A stretch of DNA of 64,000 bases from contig OY294046.1 in the NCBI GenBank assembly GCA_958510825.1, positions 4,898,001-4,962,000 of the forward strand. The letters are read 5' to 3'. Positions 32,385-42,734 of this stretch are shown here, piece by piece. The notes beneath the pieces were generated by a model. That model made no database searches. It saw nothing but the letters and a program-made list of their open reading frames with translations, and was not told the DNA's origin. Within the stretch, counting starts at the first letter, position 1, and every line of letters starts with the position of its first letter. The position numbers were made by a program, and so were the translations under genes. This stretch comes from Brachypterus glaber (lineage: Eukaryota > Arthropoda > Insecta > Coleoptera > Kateretidae).

Positions 32385-33197
32385 TGAGCTTAAATACGAT
32401 TCACTCACCGCAGAATGAGAAGATACCAGCGCATGCGCACTGATTTTCTTATTTTTGTTTTGACGTATGTCGAAAATTATTTTAAGGTTATGTAACATTC
32501 TTTTGCAGAATTTTACAAAAATATCTACTTTTTTCTTTGCAAGCTAACAGTTTTTTTTAATTGGGTAAAAGTACTCGCTTTTAATAGTATTTTCGTAAAA
32601 AAAATTGCGGAATATTCATTAATAAACATTTGATTCTTAAAATATATCGCCTTCTAAATTCTGAAATATCTTATCTGAACACCAAACCAGCAAACTATCA
32701 AACCAAACCATTATTAACGTAAACCAACGCCTCCCATTAAAAAAACACACCAAACCAGCAAACTACCAAACCAAACCATTGTTAACGTAAACCAACGCCT
32801 CCCATTAAAAAAAAAACACCAAACCAGCAAACTACCAAACCAAACCATTGTTAACGTAAACCAACGCCCCCATTAAAAAAATCAAACAGAAATTCGTGAG
32901 TATTTTAACAATCTTTTGCTATATATTCTAACAAAAAAACTGGATTTCCGCACCTAATTATATTCAAGACAGTAAGTTTTAGTAATAAAACCAGAAATCA
33001 GTGAAAATATATAGTTCAGTTTTGTGGACCTGATGCGCACCGTAACCCCACTCAAATTAAACTATTTCATAAAACTACAACTGCCTAAACGAAAGCCACT
33101 TTTGACATCCGTCAAAACAAAAATAAGCAAACCAGTGCGCATGTGCTAGATTCTTCTCATTACTGCGGGGAGCGAATCGTGCTTAAGTGAGTTTAAA
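32385..33197. mobile_element. Inverted-repeat element containing a 68-bp minisatellite
   Basis: Arms of about 90 bp: CTTAAATACGATTCACTC, ACCGCAGAATGAGAAGA, GCGCATGCGCACTG and TTATTTTTGTTTTGACG on the left, mirrored at 33108-33197 (CGTCAAAACAAAAATAA, CAGTGCGCATGTGC, TCTTCTCATTACTGCGG, GAATCGTGCTTAAG). The centre holds three 68-69 bp direct repeats at 32680-32885. Confidence 0.75.
32680..32885 (+). repeat. 68-bp minisatellite, three units
   Basis: Units start CACCAAACCAGCAAACTA at 32680, 32748 and 32817 and each contains TTAACGTAAACCAACGCC followed by an A-run. A few substitutions separate them. Confidence 0.9.
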
Positions 33198-33599
33198 TGT
33201 GGGGACTTTTATTACGTTAGGAAGGTCTAAACTAAATCTCTACAAATAATGGAATTTGCAAATTGAGACACTACCCAGTCCGCACAAATTCATGGCAGGT
33301 ACATGGCAGGTACATAACCACTGTTCTATGTGATGTTGCAGCTATGTTATTTTTATAGTCCATGTACAGTCCTTGGACTTTAACAATTCCGCCTCAAATT
33401 ATGTATCAGGTACATAACATGTAACATATCAGCTACATACCAGGTACATAACAGGTTATATAACTTTTGCAATATAGATGAGAGGTATCAGCCATGTCGT
33501 TTTTATACTCCTTGATATGTAGCAGAAACATACCAAATACATCATAAGTTATCCCTTGCCATATGGATGAGAGGTCTTTAATACATTAAAATTATATGG

Positions 33600-34240
33600 G
33601 TGATATGTAACATGGATGTTATAATGTCCGTTTAAATTCCCCCGTACCCCCGTTGAACGGCAAATATAAACTTCCAATTTCGAATAGGTAAATGACACAA
33701 ATATGAAATACATATTTGTGTGCCACTTACCTATTCGAAATCTAAAGTCGATATCTACAGGGTCCGGTCGAAGTCTTAATTTCGTTTATTTTGCAAAAAT
33801 AAAAATATATCTTAAACTGACACTCGGTTGTCCTGCTAGGTATACACACAAAAAAATTAAAACTACATATTACATATTCTGAATAAAATATATTTTAAAA
33901 AAGGTAACTGTTTGTACATTTTTTTTAAAAACGTAAAATAAATAAACATATTCTGAAAAAAAAATATATTTAAAATTAAAAAAAAACGTAATAATGCGTT
34001 TTTCGAGGGGTAAATCTCATACGAACTCGCGTAAACCAAATTTTGCATTACCCATACCCAATTTTGGCAAGATTTCGCGGGAGTTGGCAAGATTTCGCAG
34101 GATTTTGAAATATTTTGCGGGATTTCGCAAGATTTCTCGCAAAGTCTAAAAAAAAACTAAATAATTTTACATTTTCAAGTATAATATACTTAGTATAAGT
34201 AAGGACAGAAATTTTTAATTTTAAACAAAATTATAAAAAT
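33600..34240. other. Interior of the 3.6-kb element, no gene
   Basis: 33675-33750 is a hairpin (TTTCGAATAGGTAAATGACAC facing GTGCCACTTACCTATTCGAAA). 34060-34140 repeats GGCAAGATTTCGC-type words, also seen at 35340-35400. Confidence 0.5.
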
Positions 34241-34483
34241 ATTAATTTATTATTCCATCAATCTATTTTCTAATCATCGTACAGAGTGATATTGGTAGAC
34301 TGACAGTTTCAGGCTGCTGGCCCTCTTCAGTACCAAGAGTCTACCAAGTAAAGTCTAAAAACGTTTTCTTAATCAGCGTGCAGAGTTGACTCTTGGTACT
34401 GAAGAGGGCCAGCAGCCCGAAACTGTCAGTCTACCAATATCACTCTGTACGATGATTAGAAAATAGATTGATGGAATAATAAA
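34241..34483. mobile_element. Palindromic Penelope-like terminal repeat
   Basis: 34243-34340 and 34384-34480 are inverted copies (CCATCAATCTATTTTCTAAT...; ...ATTAGAAAATAGATTGATGG), meeting around a 40-bp centre. The right arm carries an intact hammerhead-like core at 34399-34427. The left arm has its counterpart at 34302-34330 with the stem mutated. A (TA)n run follows directly. Confidence 0.65.
34399..34427 (+). ncRNA. Hammerhead-ribozyme-like core
   Basis: CTGAAGA, then stem GGGC closed by CAGCA to GCCC, then GAAACTGTC. All conserved core positions (CUGANGA and GAAA) and a 4-bp stem II are present with no extra base. Helix III is minimal, as in the ribozymes of Penelope-like elements, which are thought to work as dimers. 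Activity is inference. Confidence 0.5.
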
Positions 34484-34486
34484 ATA

Positions 34487-34528
<42 letters not shown>
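34484..34528. repeat. (TA)n microsatellite
   Basis: Uninterrupted TA/AT run of about 45 bp directly after the Penelope-like palindrome. Confidence 0.95.
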
Positions 34529-34531
<3 letters not shown>

Positions 34532-34987
34532 CGTTTTTGCGTAAATTACGCAAAAAAAATTCATTCAAAATCTCAGAATTCAGAATAAAATAAATACAGC
34601 GCCACACAAAAAAAATGGATCTTCGAAGGACTCGACTAGTCAATTCCTATATATTTTGAGCCGCTGAATGCGAATCTGAGGTCAAAATTTAAAAGTTTTT
34701 AAAAAGACCTCAAAAAACCTAGCAAAGGATGTTTTTTTGAGTTTATTTTGAAAATGGGACCCAATTTTTTAACTCCGACTCGGATTAAGCGGCAGACAGA
34801 CTAGACGAGTCTGTCGGAGATCCAACTTTAGTTTGTGTAGCTGTGATATTAATAAAACATTTTTTACAACTTTTTTCCACCAATATTACCGCGTGTCACT
34901 GAAATATGACATAAGTAGTACTTCTGGTGTACCACACCTATAATATGGATGCTTTTGTTTCGGCAGTTTAAGAGTTACAATATTATG

Positions 34988-35327
34988 TTAACCTATGCTA
35001 CTGAGAGTAGCCGGTGAGGGAACGTTCAAGTATTATGTAACGCAAATTGTGCCAAAATTCATACACTTCATACCCCGGCTCTCGCGTTATTATAGATTAT
35101 TGAGATTTCATATTTTGCCTACCCCCCTAATAGGGGGTGTGTTAGGGGGGGGGTAGCCAAAATATGAAATCTCTACAGCCTTAAATAACGCGAAAACCGG
35201 GGTATGAAGTGTATGAATTTTGGTACAATTTGCGTTACATAATACTTGAACGTTCCCTGATACACGCGGTACCAATGTAAAAAATACCGAGAGTCGCCGG
35301 TGACTCTCATGGTAGCCAACGTGTTAA
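34988..35327. mobile_element. piggyBac-like MITE (TTAA) hosting another MITE
   Basis: TTAA at 34988 and 35324-35327. Inner ends GCTACTGAGAGTAGCCGGTGA and GCCGGTGACTCTCATGGTAGC are imperfect inverses, and the right end has the CAACGTG-TTAA word of the 5473-5575 family. The inserted element at 35017-35258 interrupts it. Confidence 0.65.
35017..35258. mobile_element. Nested MITE, AGGGAACGTTC ends
   Basis: Arms of about 95 bp (AGGGAACGTTCAAGTATTAT, GTAACGCAAATTG, CATACACTTCATACCCCGG, ATGAAATCT-type centre) are inverted at 35160-35258. The centre is a C7/G9-rich turn (CCCCCCTAATAGGGGG). A fragment of the same family is at 26755-26830. Confidence 0.85.
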
Positions 35328-36590
35328 ATTATTTAAGATTTCGGGAATTTCGCAAGATTTCCGCGAGGGTGGTACACAAGATTTCGCAGGAGATTTAGCT
35401 CGCAAAATACATTTAGAACAAGTTTTAGTTTTCTTCAGCCTTTTACAGTAAGGATCCCAACTCCTCGAGGATAAATAAATAAAAAAAGTATATCTCTTTT
35501 TCATCAAAGTTGTCACATAGAACTTGATAATTCTCAGCAAACAGCTTACCCATAAATATAGATTAACATACCACAATGACTTCAAATGTTCTCCATTTAT
35601 TTTATCTATCCGTTTTTATAGGTAATAGGTACCTTTTTTTTGCAACTAATTGGGAAACATTTTTTGTGTTGGGATACATCATCCATCCCATGGGATGGAA
35701 TCTCACTGACGTCGTCATTTCCAACAAACGACACAACTGCATATTCCATTTTACTAAAAAAGTTAATCCATTATAATTTGAAATCTTATTTTGAGGTTAA
35801 TTTTAAAAAAAGTATTACGATTATGTAGATTATAAAACTTGTATAAACTAATAATTAGTTTTATTACTAACCTATCATAAAACACTCCAAAAAATAGCTT
35901 TTGCAACACAAAAATTAACAACAACAAACACTATTCCGTTAATTATGACGCCATACTCTACTACTATTGGCCAAATGATGTAGGCTAGATTGCGGGAACT
36001 TCAAAATTCTAATTTCTATTTCCAAGAAATCACAATGTGATGTCATCTCTGATTTCTGTATTTTACAAGATATTACATAATTATAGTTATACCACGAATG
36101 CGGATAGGCGTATTCAACGATTATGGGAATTTGTCGATTTCCAAAATAACTTTAAAAAAGTAAATTTGATTTAACCAATAATAATAATAACTTATTTGTG
36201 AGTTTTATCCGAGTCGAACCCAACTGAAGTTTTAAATAAGCAATATTAAAAAAAATCATAAAAAATGAAAAAAAATTGTTTTTTTTTAAAGATCTTTTTT
36301 GAAAAACGAAAAATTATTGAAAAAAATATAAATTAAATTTTTCAAAAAAAGTTTTCAAAAAAACAAAATTTTTTTCAATATTTTTAATATTTTTTGTTTT
36401 TGTAGAATTGATTTTTATAATAAAAGTAATTACGTTAATCGGAATATTTTTTCAGCTTTTTTCGATTTTTTTTTTAAACTTTATCCCTCCATAAATTTTT
36501 TGTTTTTGGTGGGATTACTTTCACCTCGGATTTTTCCTGAAAATTTCAAGTCGACCGGATTATTATTATTAACCTGTACATACGGTCAAC
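35328..36590. other. No gene recognised
   Basis: Several ORFs of 60-90 codons overlap here on both strands (35307-35585, 35576-35828), but none shows a family motif. 36280-36480 is A/T homopolymer-rich. Confidence 0.4.
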
Positions 36591-37039
36591 ATATTATGGT
36601 GAATTCATAACATTTTATGTATCTGGTATGTTCTCATACCATATATATGATACATAACATGCAATATTGCATGTTATGTATCATACATATGTATGTTACA
36701 TCTTATGTAATATGGCACATGTAACTTAAAAAATCTTTCTGTTATAGGGCATGTTATGTAGCATACATATGTATGTTACGTCTCATGTAATATGGCACTT
36801 GTTACCTAAACAATCTTTCTTTGTGATGTTGCATCCATGTATGTGCGGACTGGGTAATACACTGTGTAACATTTCGGTTACACTAAATGCATAATTGGCA
36901 TAGTATCGAATAAGCAATTAGTGTGAAATGGATTTACCGCATTTGATAAATATTTAGTCACGGAGTACACTGCAAAAAATGTTTCCGGTTAACCTGCAGC
37001 TCAAACAACGGCTAAATGTTAAATTAAAATTTTACATTA

Positions 37040-37403
37040 TACAGAGAAAAAGGTTATCTTGGCAGAAGATAATAAATTATCTTGGATTTATATTATCTCA
37101 AATCGAGATAATAATCTTCTTTTAAGATCATGTATCCTCGATTTAAGATTATCTGTGACTTTGGTTTTCTTTAATTATTCTCTTGGTAGAAAAATCCTCT
37201 CATGTTCTCTTTGACTGCGTGGCTCTACATCGCTGGAGTTACCGGCAACCGGGAAATGGTAACCCAGAAGCTATGCTCTTCAATGCAAATCTAGTAAACA
37301 GCCTAGTAAGGCTGATAAAGGAAACGAAGCTGTTTGACTAGCAAGAGACCCAAGAACAACACAATAGGTCCGCCACCTACGAATCCTCATCTTGTTTCTC
37401 TTC

Positions 37404-37436
<33 letters not shown>

Positions 37437-37831
37437 CCCTGGAACCTGACTGTGGGGTCAATATGATCTTGAATCAAGAGAATCATAATATTAAATCAAT
37501 ATTTTAATTCTCTTCATTCAAGATTATATTATCTTAAACCAATACTTGGTGTAAGATAATATGATCTTGGATAAAGATAATATGATCTTAAATCATACTT
37601 GGTTTAAGATAATATGATCTTAAATCATACTTGGTTTAAGATAATATGATCTTAAATAAATGGTTTAAGTGGCTTTAATTTAAGGAAATGTCCTTAAATC
37701 TAGGACCTCAAATGCCAAGATCACGGCGGACTTAATCCAAGACAGTCATGGGGTTGAACATATCGAAAGCCATGGCGGCCTTGGTTCAAGATCGTTTTGC
37801 TTTGATTCAAGATATCCTTTTTTTCAGTGTA
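37040..37831 (+). mobile_element. AAGATAAT-rich MITE interrupted by a retrotransposon tail
   Basis: Left end TACAGAGAAAAAGGTTATCTTG and right end CAAGATATCCTTTTTTTCAGTGTA are inverted. The body consists of many AAGATAAT, ATGATCTT and TTTAAGATAATATGATCTTA words. 37197-37436 is a non-LTR insertion. A partial copy without that insertion lies at 4745-4943 (minus). Confidence 0.8.
37197..37436 (+). pseudogene. Non-LTR retrotransposon 3' end with (TCAA)n tail
   Basis: The frame from 37201 reads HVLFDCVALHRWSYRQPGNG, then EAMLFNANLVNSLVRLIKET and KLFD, with TAG at 37339-37341. H-X4-C is the second half of the terminal CCHC knuckle of I/R1-type elements, and the C-terminal helix with LV..L.RLIKET is typical. 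A short UTR and (TCAA)n at 37404-37436 follow. The tail differs from the (CTA)n family at 40 kb, so it is a separate lineage. Confidence 0.8.
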
Positions 37832-38218
37832 CCTAAAGTCACATTTTGCTTTTTTTGCTATTTTTTTCTGATTTTTGCCAAAAACTCTTAATTGAAAATT
37901 ACTGGTTTGTACCTGTATAAATGATGCACACTAAACCGGCCTTGAGCGGATGAACTTAAAACGTCATAAAACGGAAAAAAATAATTAAAAATAAATTTTA
38001 GAACGAATACACGACTTTTCAGTATTTTATAATTTTTTAAACGGGAAAGCAAAAAGGAAGCATCAGTAATTATCGCACGATTACTATTCAAGGAACATCA
38101 AAAAGGAAAGTTATGTAAAATTCTATGGACATCCTTATCACTTTTTGCCTTCGTCCTGAATAATTTATTATAAGAATCTTTTTTACGTGTAAAACATGTT
38201 TTTCTTTTATTTGAATTT
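37832..38218. other. No feature recognised
   Basis: AT-rich sequence. Ends where the 315-bp repeat begins. Confidence 0.35.
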
Positions 38219-39297
38219 TCTTTAAGTCAATAATATCACTAGTTTGCATAGATTTTTGTCGCCATGCAAAATAATACAGACGTTTTTGAAATATTTATTT
38301 TTTTACGACCACCACTTTGGAATCAATTTTCTTTAAGTCAATAATAGCACTATGGTCTGTTTCATCAAGCAAGAGAGTAAATTAAAAATCGCACAGTAAA
38401 TATTTTTGCAGCAGGTTTGAATAGTATATGTTTTTGTATAGAATATAGTTATGTTTTATAAAATAAACCACGCAGTATATTCGCACATCCAATATTGGAA
38501 TTCACTGTGCAATTTTTAGTTTACTCTCTTGCTTGATTAAACAGACCATAGTTTTCATAGATTTTGGTTTGGACTTTATCCATGCAAAATAATACAGACG
38601 TTTTTGAAATATTTATTTTTTTACTACCACTTTGGCATCAATTTTCTTTAAATCAATAATAGCACTATGGTCTGTTTCATCAAGCAAGAGAGTAAATTAA
38701 AAATCGCACAGTAAATATTTTTGAAGCAGGTTTGAATAGTATATGTTTGTGTATAGAATATAGTTATGTTTTATAAAATAAACTAAGCAGTATATTCGCA
38801 CATCCAATATTAGAATTCACTGTGCGATTTTTAGTTTACTCTCTTGCTTGATAAAACAGACCATAGTTTTCATAGATTTTGGTTTGGACTTTATCCATGC
38901 AAAATAATACAGACGTTTTTGAAATATTTATTTTTTTACTACCACTTTGGCATCAATTTTCTTTAAATCAATAATAGCACTATGGTCTGTTTCATCAAGC
39001 AAGAGAGTAAATTAAAAATCGCACAGTAAATATTTTTGCAGCAGGTTTGAATAGTATATGTTTTTGTATAGAATATAGTTATGATTTATAAAATAAACCA
39101 CGCAGTATATTCGCACATCCAATATTGGAATTCACTGTGCGATTTTTAGTTTACTCTCTTGCTTGATAAAACAGACCATAGTTTACATAGATTTTGGTCG
39201 CCATGCAAAATGATACAGACGTTTTTGAAATATTTATTTTTTTACGACCACTTTGGCATCCGTTTTCTTTAAATCAATAATATCACTATGGTCTGTT
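38219..39297 (+). repeat. 315-bp tandem repeat, three units carrying the MITE and one without
   Basis: TATGGTCTGTTTCATCAAGC starts at 38351, 38666 and 38981 (period 315). Each MITE (38351-38550, 38666-38865, 38981-39180) is followed by the same roughly 115-bp linker (CATAGATTTTGGT, ATGCAAAATAATACAGACG, CACTTTGGCATC, CTTTAAATCAATAATA). The first linker (38219-38350) is preceded by the uninterrupted junction ATATCACTAGTTTGCATAG at about 38230-38248. That junction is the empty site and shows a TA target with TIR TGGTCTGTTT. A fourth MITE start at 39287 breaks off after about 10 bp. Confidence 0.9.
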
Positions 39298-40315
39298 CCC
39301 TTGAAAAGGTTCTTAGCATAATGCTGTAAACATGCTAAGCATGTTCTTAAAAGGTGCACTGCTGTAGTAGCATAAGTGCTTCTACTCTATACGTTCTTAG
39401 TATGATTAGAGTATTTTGCTAAGAATATTCCCAATACATATTCTTAAAATATGCTAATGGGAATAGTTTTAGAATCATGCTATAGTGCACATGCTAAGCA
39501 TGATTAGAGTATTTTGCTAAGAATATTCCCAAATACATATTCTTAGAATATTCTAATGGGAATGTTTTTAGAATAATAATATGGCGTCTATATTATTTTT
39601 ATTTTACTAGGTTGGAATTACAAATATTCTTAAAATTGTTGTTAATAAAAGTTTTACCCTTAAGTAGTAGAAATGGATATATTTTTAGACATAAATGGAT
39701 ATAGTTTTAGACAAAAAAATTAAAATTTTTATTTTTTGAAATCATAATTATTTGCTATTTTTTTCTCTAAACATTGGATTTTTGTGTGGCGTATGATTAT
39801 TATGTCTGGTAGAAAGTTTGCTTTCACAGTAAAACTGCATATCGCATATGAATCTTACCTGATGGATGCTATATCTAAAGATTTTTATATACTTTAATTA
39901 ATAGGTTTATTAAAAAGACGTAAAAATTTTCGCTATGTCCAAATTTATGATATCACTACCATAAAAAGCATCGAGCATTATAAAATATATTTGAAATAAA
40001 GAGAAAACCTACATTAATGTAGAATTCTGAAACACCAACTTACTTGGTTTGCGCATGCGCAATATTCAATATTATTACTTAAATGCATCAAATAAGAATA
40101 TTTTAAGAAACATGCTAAGAATATTCTTAAAAGTACATGTATCTATTTCTAAGAACATTCTGAACATGCTTCTTAAAACATTCTTATTTGATGCAGATGC
40201 TTATAAGAAGCTTCTTAGGAACTCCCAGCATGATTAAAACGGTATCCTTTGCATTTCTTTAATCGTTCTTAGAATAACCTGAGCAAAATAGATATGCTTC
40301 TAAGAAGCATGCTCT
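39298..40315 (+). repeat. Region dense in TTCTTAGAATATGCTAAG-type words
   Basis: Repeats of TGCTAAGCATG, TTGCTAAGAATATTCCCA, ATTCTTAGAATATTC and AAGAAGC occur throughout. Two diverged copies of about 100 bp are clear at 39380-39450 and 39495-39560. The same words continue after the retrotransposon at 41383-41455, so this was one element before that insertion. Class unknown. Confidence 0.7.
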
Positions 40316-41382
40316 ATCAGCAGCATCAAGGTGATAGAGGCGGAAGACCGATTAAGGTTTGACAGAGCATTCTCTCTCACTATACCAACAAAACACGAGT
40401 GGGAGAACAAGGAAGTTAATTTTGCCCAAAACGCAACAGTGTGCTAAACAGACGGCTCCCGGATGGAAAGCACACAAAGCTTGGGCGCAGGCTTCTTTGT
40501 ACAAGACACGGGGGTTCAAAAGAGCTATTCGCTCGGCAGGTACCCCACGGTATTCCAAGCGGAAGTCTTTGCGATACAGGAAGCGGCAAGATGCGAAGAG
40601 GTTCTAGGGAGTAACGGATCAGATGTATACATCTGCTCCGACAGCCAAGCAGCCATCAAGGCTCTCAGTGCACCCGGCACAAGATCCAGTCTTGTGCAGG
40701 AATGCATAGAAGCCCTGGAGGAGCTAGCGAGGAACAAAAGAGTCCACCTTGTATGGGTCCCTGGACACAGCGGGATACCAGGCAACGAGAAGGCAGACGA
40801 ACTTGCCAGGCTCGGAGCCGAAACTCCGTGCATGGGACCCGAACCCATGCTTGGTATTACAAGGAAACAAGTCACATTAGCCCTCAACACGTGGGCTGGA
40901 GAAAAACTAAGGGAAAGCTGGTCAACGGTCACGAACTGCAGACAGGCAAAGGACTTTCTTTCCGGTCCAAGCAAGTCAAAAACCGCGTGGCTACTAGGAA
41001 GAAGCTGAGCCACGATCAGCCAACTCACAGGGATCCTCACGGGTCACTGTGGACTAGGAAGGCACCTGTTCAAGATGAAGGTTGGTAACGACCCCGTCTG
41101 TTCGGGTTGCGGGATAGACGAAGAATCGTCCTTCCATTTCCTAGGACAATGCGATCGGTTCGGCAGAATACGACAGGAGATCTTCGGAGTGGCAACTCTC
41201 CGAAGAGAGGAGTTGCGTACCCTTGCCTGGACAGATATCGCGACCTTTATAAGGAGGTCCGGCAGGTTTAGGCAGGGAGTAGGGTAGATGTGTGGCTGGG
41301 ACAGCTCGGGGCTGGCAAAAAGGGCCATAATGGCCTAGTTGCCTGGCTTGTAGCCTCCCCACCCTTACTACTACTACTACTA
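40316..41382 (+). pseudogene. 5'-truncated non-LTR retrotransposon with RNase H domain and CCHC end
   Basis: A GC-richer insertion flanked by the direct repeat TAAGAAGCATGCTCT (40301-40315 and 41384-41398; up to 16 bp). One frame from 40448 to the stop at 41287 reads, in order: TDGS (40448-40459), FQAEVFAIQEA, ICSDSQAAIKAL, VWVPGHSGIPGNEKADELAR, then a CX2CX8HX4C knuckle (CSGCGIDEESSFHFLGQC) and EELRTLAWTDIATFIRRSGR. The RNase H residues D, E, D and the PGH...D end are all present. The frame has a TAA just before TDGS (40445-40447) and one TGA at 41006-41008. The 3' UTR ends in (CTA)n at 41367-41385. This RNase H plus CCHC layout fits I/R1-type elements. Few lesions and a clean target duplication indicate a fairly recent insertion. 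Confidence 0.92.
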
Positions 41383-41460
41383 CTAAGAAGCATGCTCTCC
41401 TTCCGGCTATTTATTTTAAGAATCTTCTTAGAATGTTTTTGTGCTATCAGGGATATAGGT
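41383..41460 (+). repeat. Right part of the interrupted 39.3-kb repeat
   Basis: Starts with the second copy of the target duplication and continues AAGAATCTTCTTAGAATG, in the same word style as 39298-40315. Confidence 0.6.
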
Positions 41461-41969
41461 ACTCGTGTAATGAATGAAAATGATGCTTGAGTAGATATAG
41501 TGAACACGTGAAAAAAGTACAAGGAATTATGGTCGTAGGAAAAGCAATAATTTTTTAGTGCTGTAAAGTTAGCATATTTAAGAAACCACCTTTTTAAAAA
41601 TCATCAGAAATCTAAGTAATAAATAGGGATCTGCTCTTTTATCACATTTAAGTCTAAAAGCTATTTTGCCTTAATGGATCTTAAAGTACAGCCTTTTACT
41701 TGATGGTATTTTAAATGGATTTGTAAGGATGTTTTGTTACAAGATAGCTAAAATTTATGATGCAAGCTCTTACATTAAAATGTATATATACTGCAGCACA
41801 TGATTTATAAAACATTAGGTTGTACTAAGTTATGGTTAAATTTTCCCATATTATAGTGAATTTCCCTACCAACCTTTTAGGTTTCAACCCTTCGTCAGTT
41901 GCAATATAAATACTAACAATTTTAGTCGCAATGTATCATAGATAAATATAATATAAAAAAAGACATAAC
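41461..41969. other. No feature recognised
   Basis: AT-rich sequence with no supported coding. Confidence 0.35.
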
Positions 41970-42579
41970 GTCTTGTAAATTTCAGGACGTCGTATCTCAA
42001 TTTTTTTCGATTTTGAGATTTTGGATTTAAACGCTTTATATTATTAATTTACATCTAAAAAATAAGTTTCACCTGCTATTTTTTTTAAATAACAAAAATA
42101 TAAGCAAAATAGTAACGTCGTATCTTAGATGATTACAGATTAATAAATTTTAAAACCTCGTATCTCTTAAATCTAGTTAACTGACTTGGAACGCACCTTT
42201 TGCATATATATTTTGTTCTATGAATCCACCGATCAGCTGATCGGTGTTTGAATCAACCTTGGCAAAATGACAGTTTGAATAACACTGCGCATGCGATGCA
42301 AGAGGTGCGTTCCGCTAATAATGTTTCAAAGCTCGTATCTTAAAAAAAAATTATTAATTTTGAGCATCAAAATGTCGTATCTATAAACATTAGGTTTTTA
42401 TTTGTATTTATTTATTTTATACACAATAAAATGACTTAAGGTAAGTTAATCAATAAAAATGTATTAAGTTTATATTAAAAAAGTACATTTTCAACCTATG
42501 AATAATGCGAAAAAGAATTATTTCTCATTCCTGTAAAGTTGTCTTTTTTGAGATACGACGTCCTGAAATTTACAAGACG
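41970..42579. mobile_element. 610-bp MITE with CGTATCT iterations
   Basis: Ends TCTTGTAAATTTCAGGACGT and ACGTCCTGAAATTTACAAGA are inverted and continue with CGTATCTCAA. The word CGTATCT recurs in the interior (about 42119, 42159, 42335 and 42375) besides the ends. A second MITE is nested at 42188-42313. Confidence 0.85.
42188..42313. mobile_element. Nested 126-bp MITE
   Basis: GGAACGCACCTTTTGCAT at the left and ATGCAAGAGGTGCGTTCC at the right are inverted. An internal perfect 18-bp palindrome ACCGATCAGCTGATCGGT lies at 42227-42244. Confidence 0.75.
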
Positions 42580-42734
42580 ATAAGTAGTTTTCAAAAGTTT
42601 TAAGAGAGGTTATAACCTATAAATTGACATTCTTTTAACAATATTTTGAAGTTTCTTAAAAACTAAAATTCTGACTGGTGGATTTCTTAAAAACTCAAAT
42701 ATGGTTGATTTTAAAAAATTTAAATGCAACAATC

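Larger units (their letters stand above)
33272..36856. mobile_element. 3.6-kb region bounded by a perfect 15-bp inverted repeat (putative DNA element)
   Basis: TACCCAGTCCGCACA at 33272-33286 is repeated in perfect inverse at 36842-36856, possibly including a TA target. Next to both ends are hundreds of bases rich in TACATAACATG-type words (33285-33560 and 36590-36840). No transposase is recognisable inside. The interior holds a Penelope-like palindrome, a (TA)n run and a piggyBac-like MITE. It could be one element or two related ends brought together. Confidence 0.6.

Noticed and set aside
35307..35828. Overlapping 60-90 codon ORFs on both strands
   Set aside because: No motif, low-complexity composition, and part overlaps a MITE end. 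Consistent with chance.
33272..36856. Autonomous DNA transposon
   Set aside because: No reading frame with DDE/D or other transposase features was recognisable in the interior.
40352..41040. Long minus-strand and alternate-frame ORFs over the retrotransposon
   Set aside because: They are shadows of the RNase H/CCHC frame. The plus frame at 40448-41287 carries all recognisable motifs.
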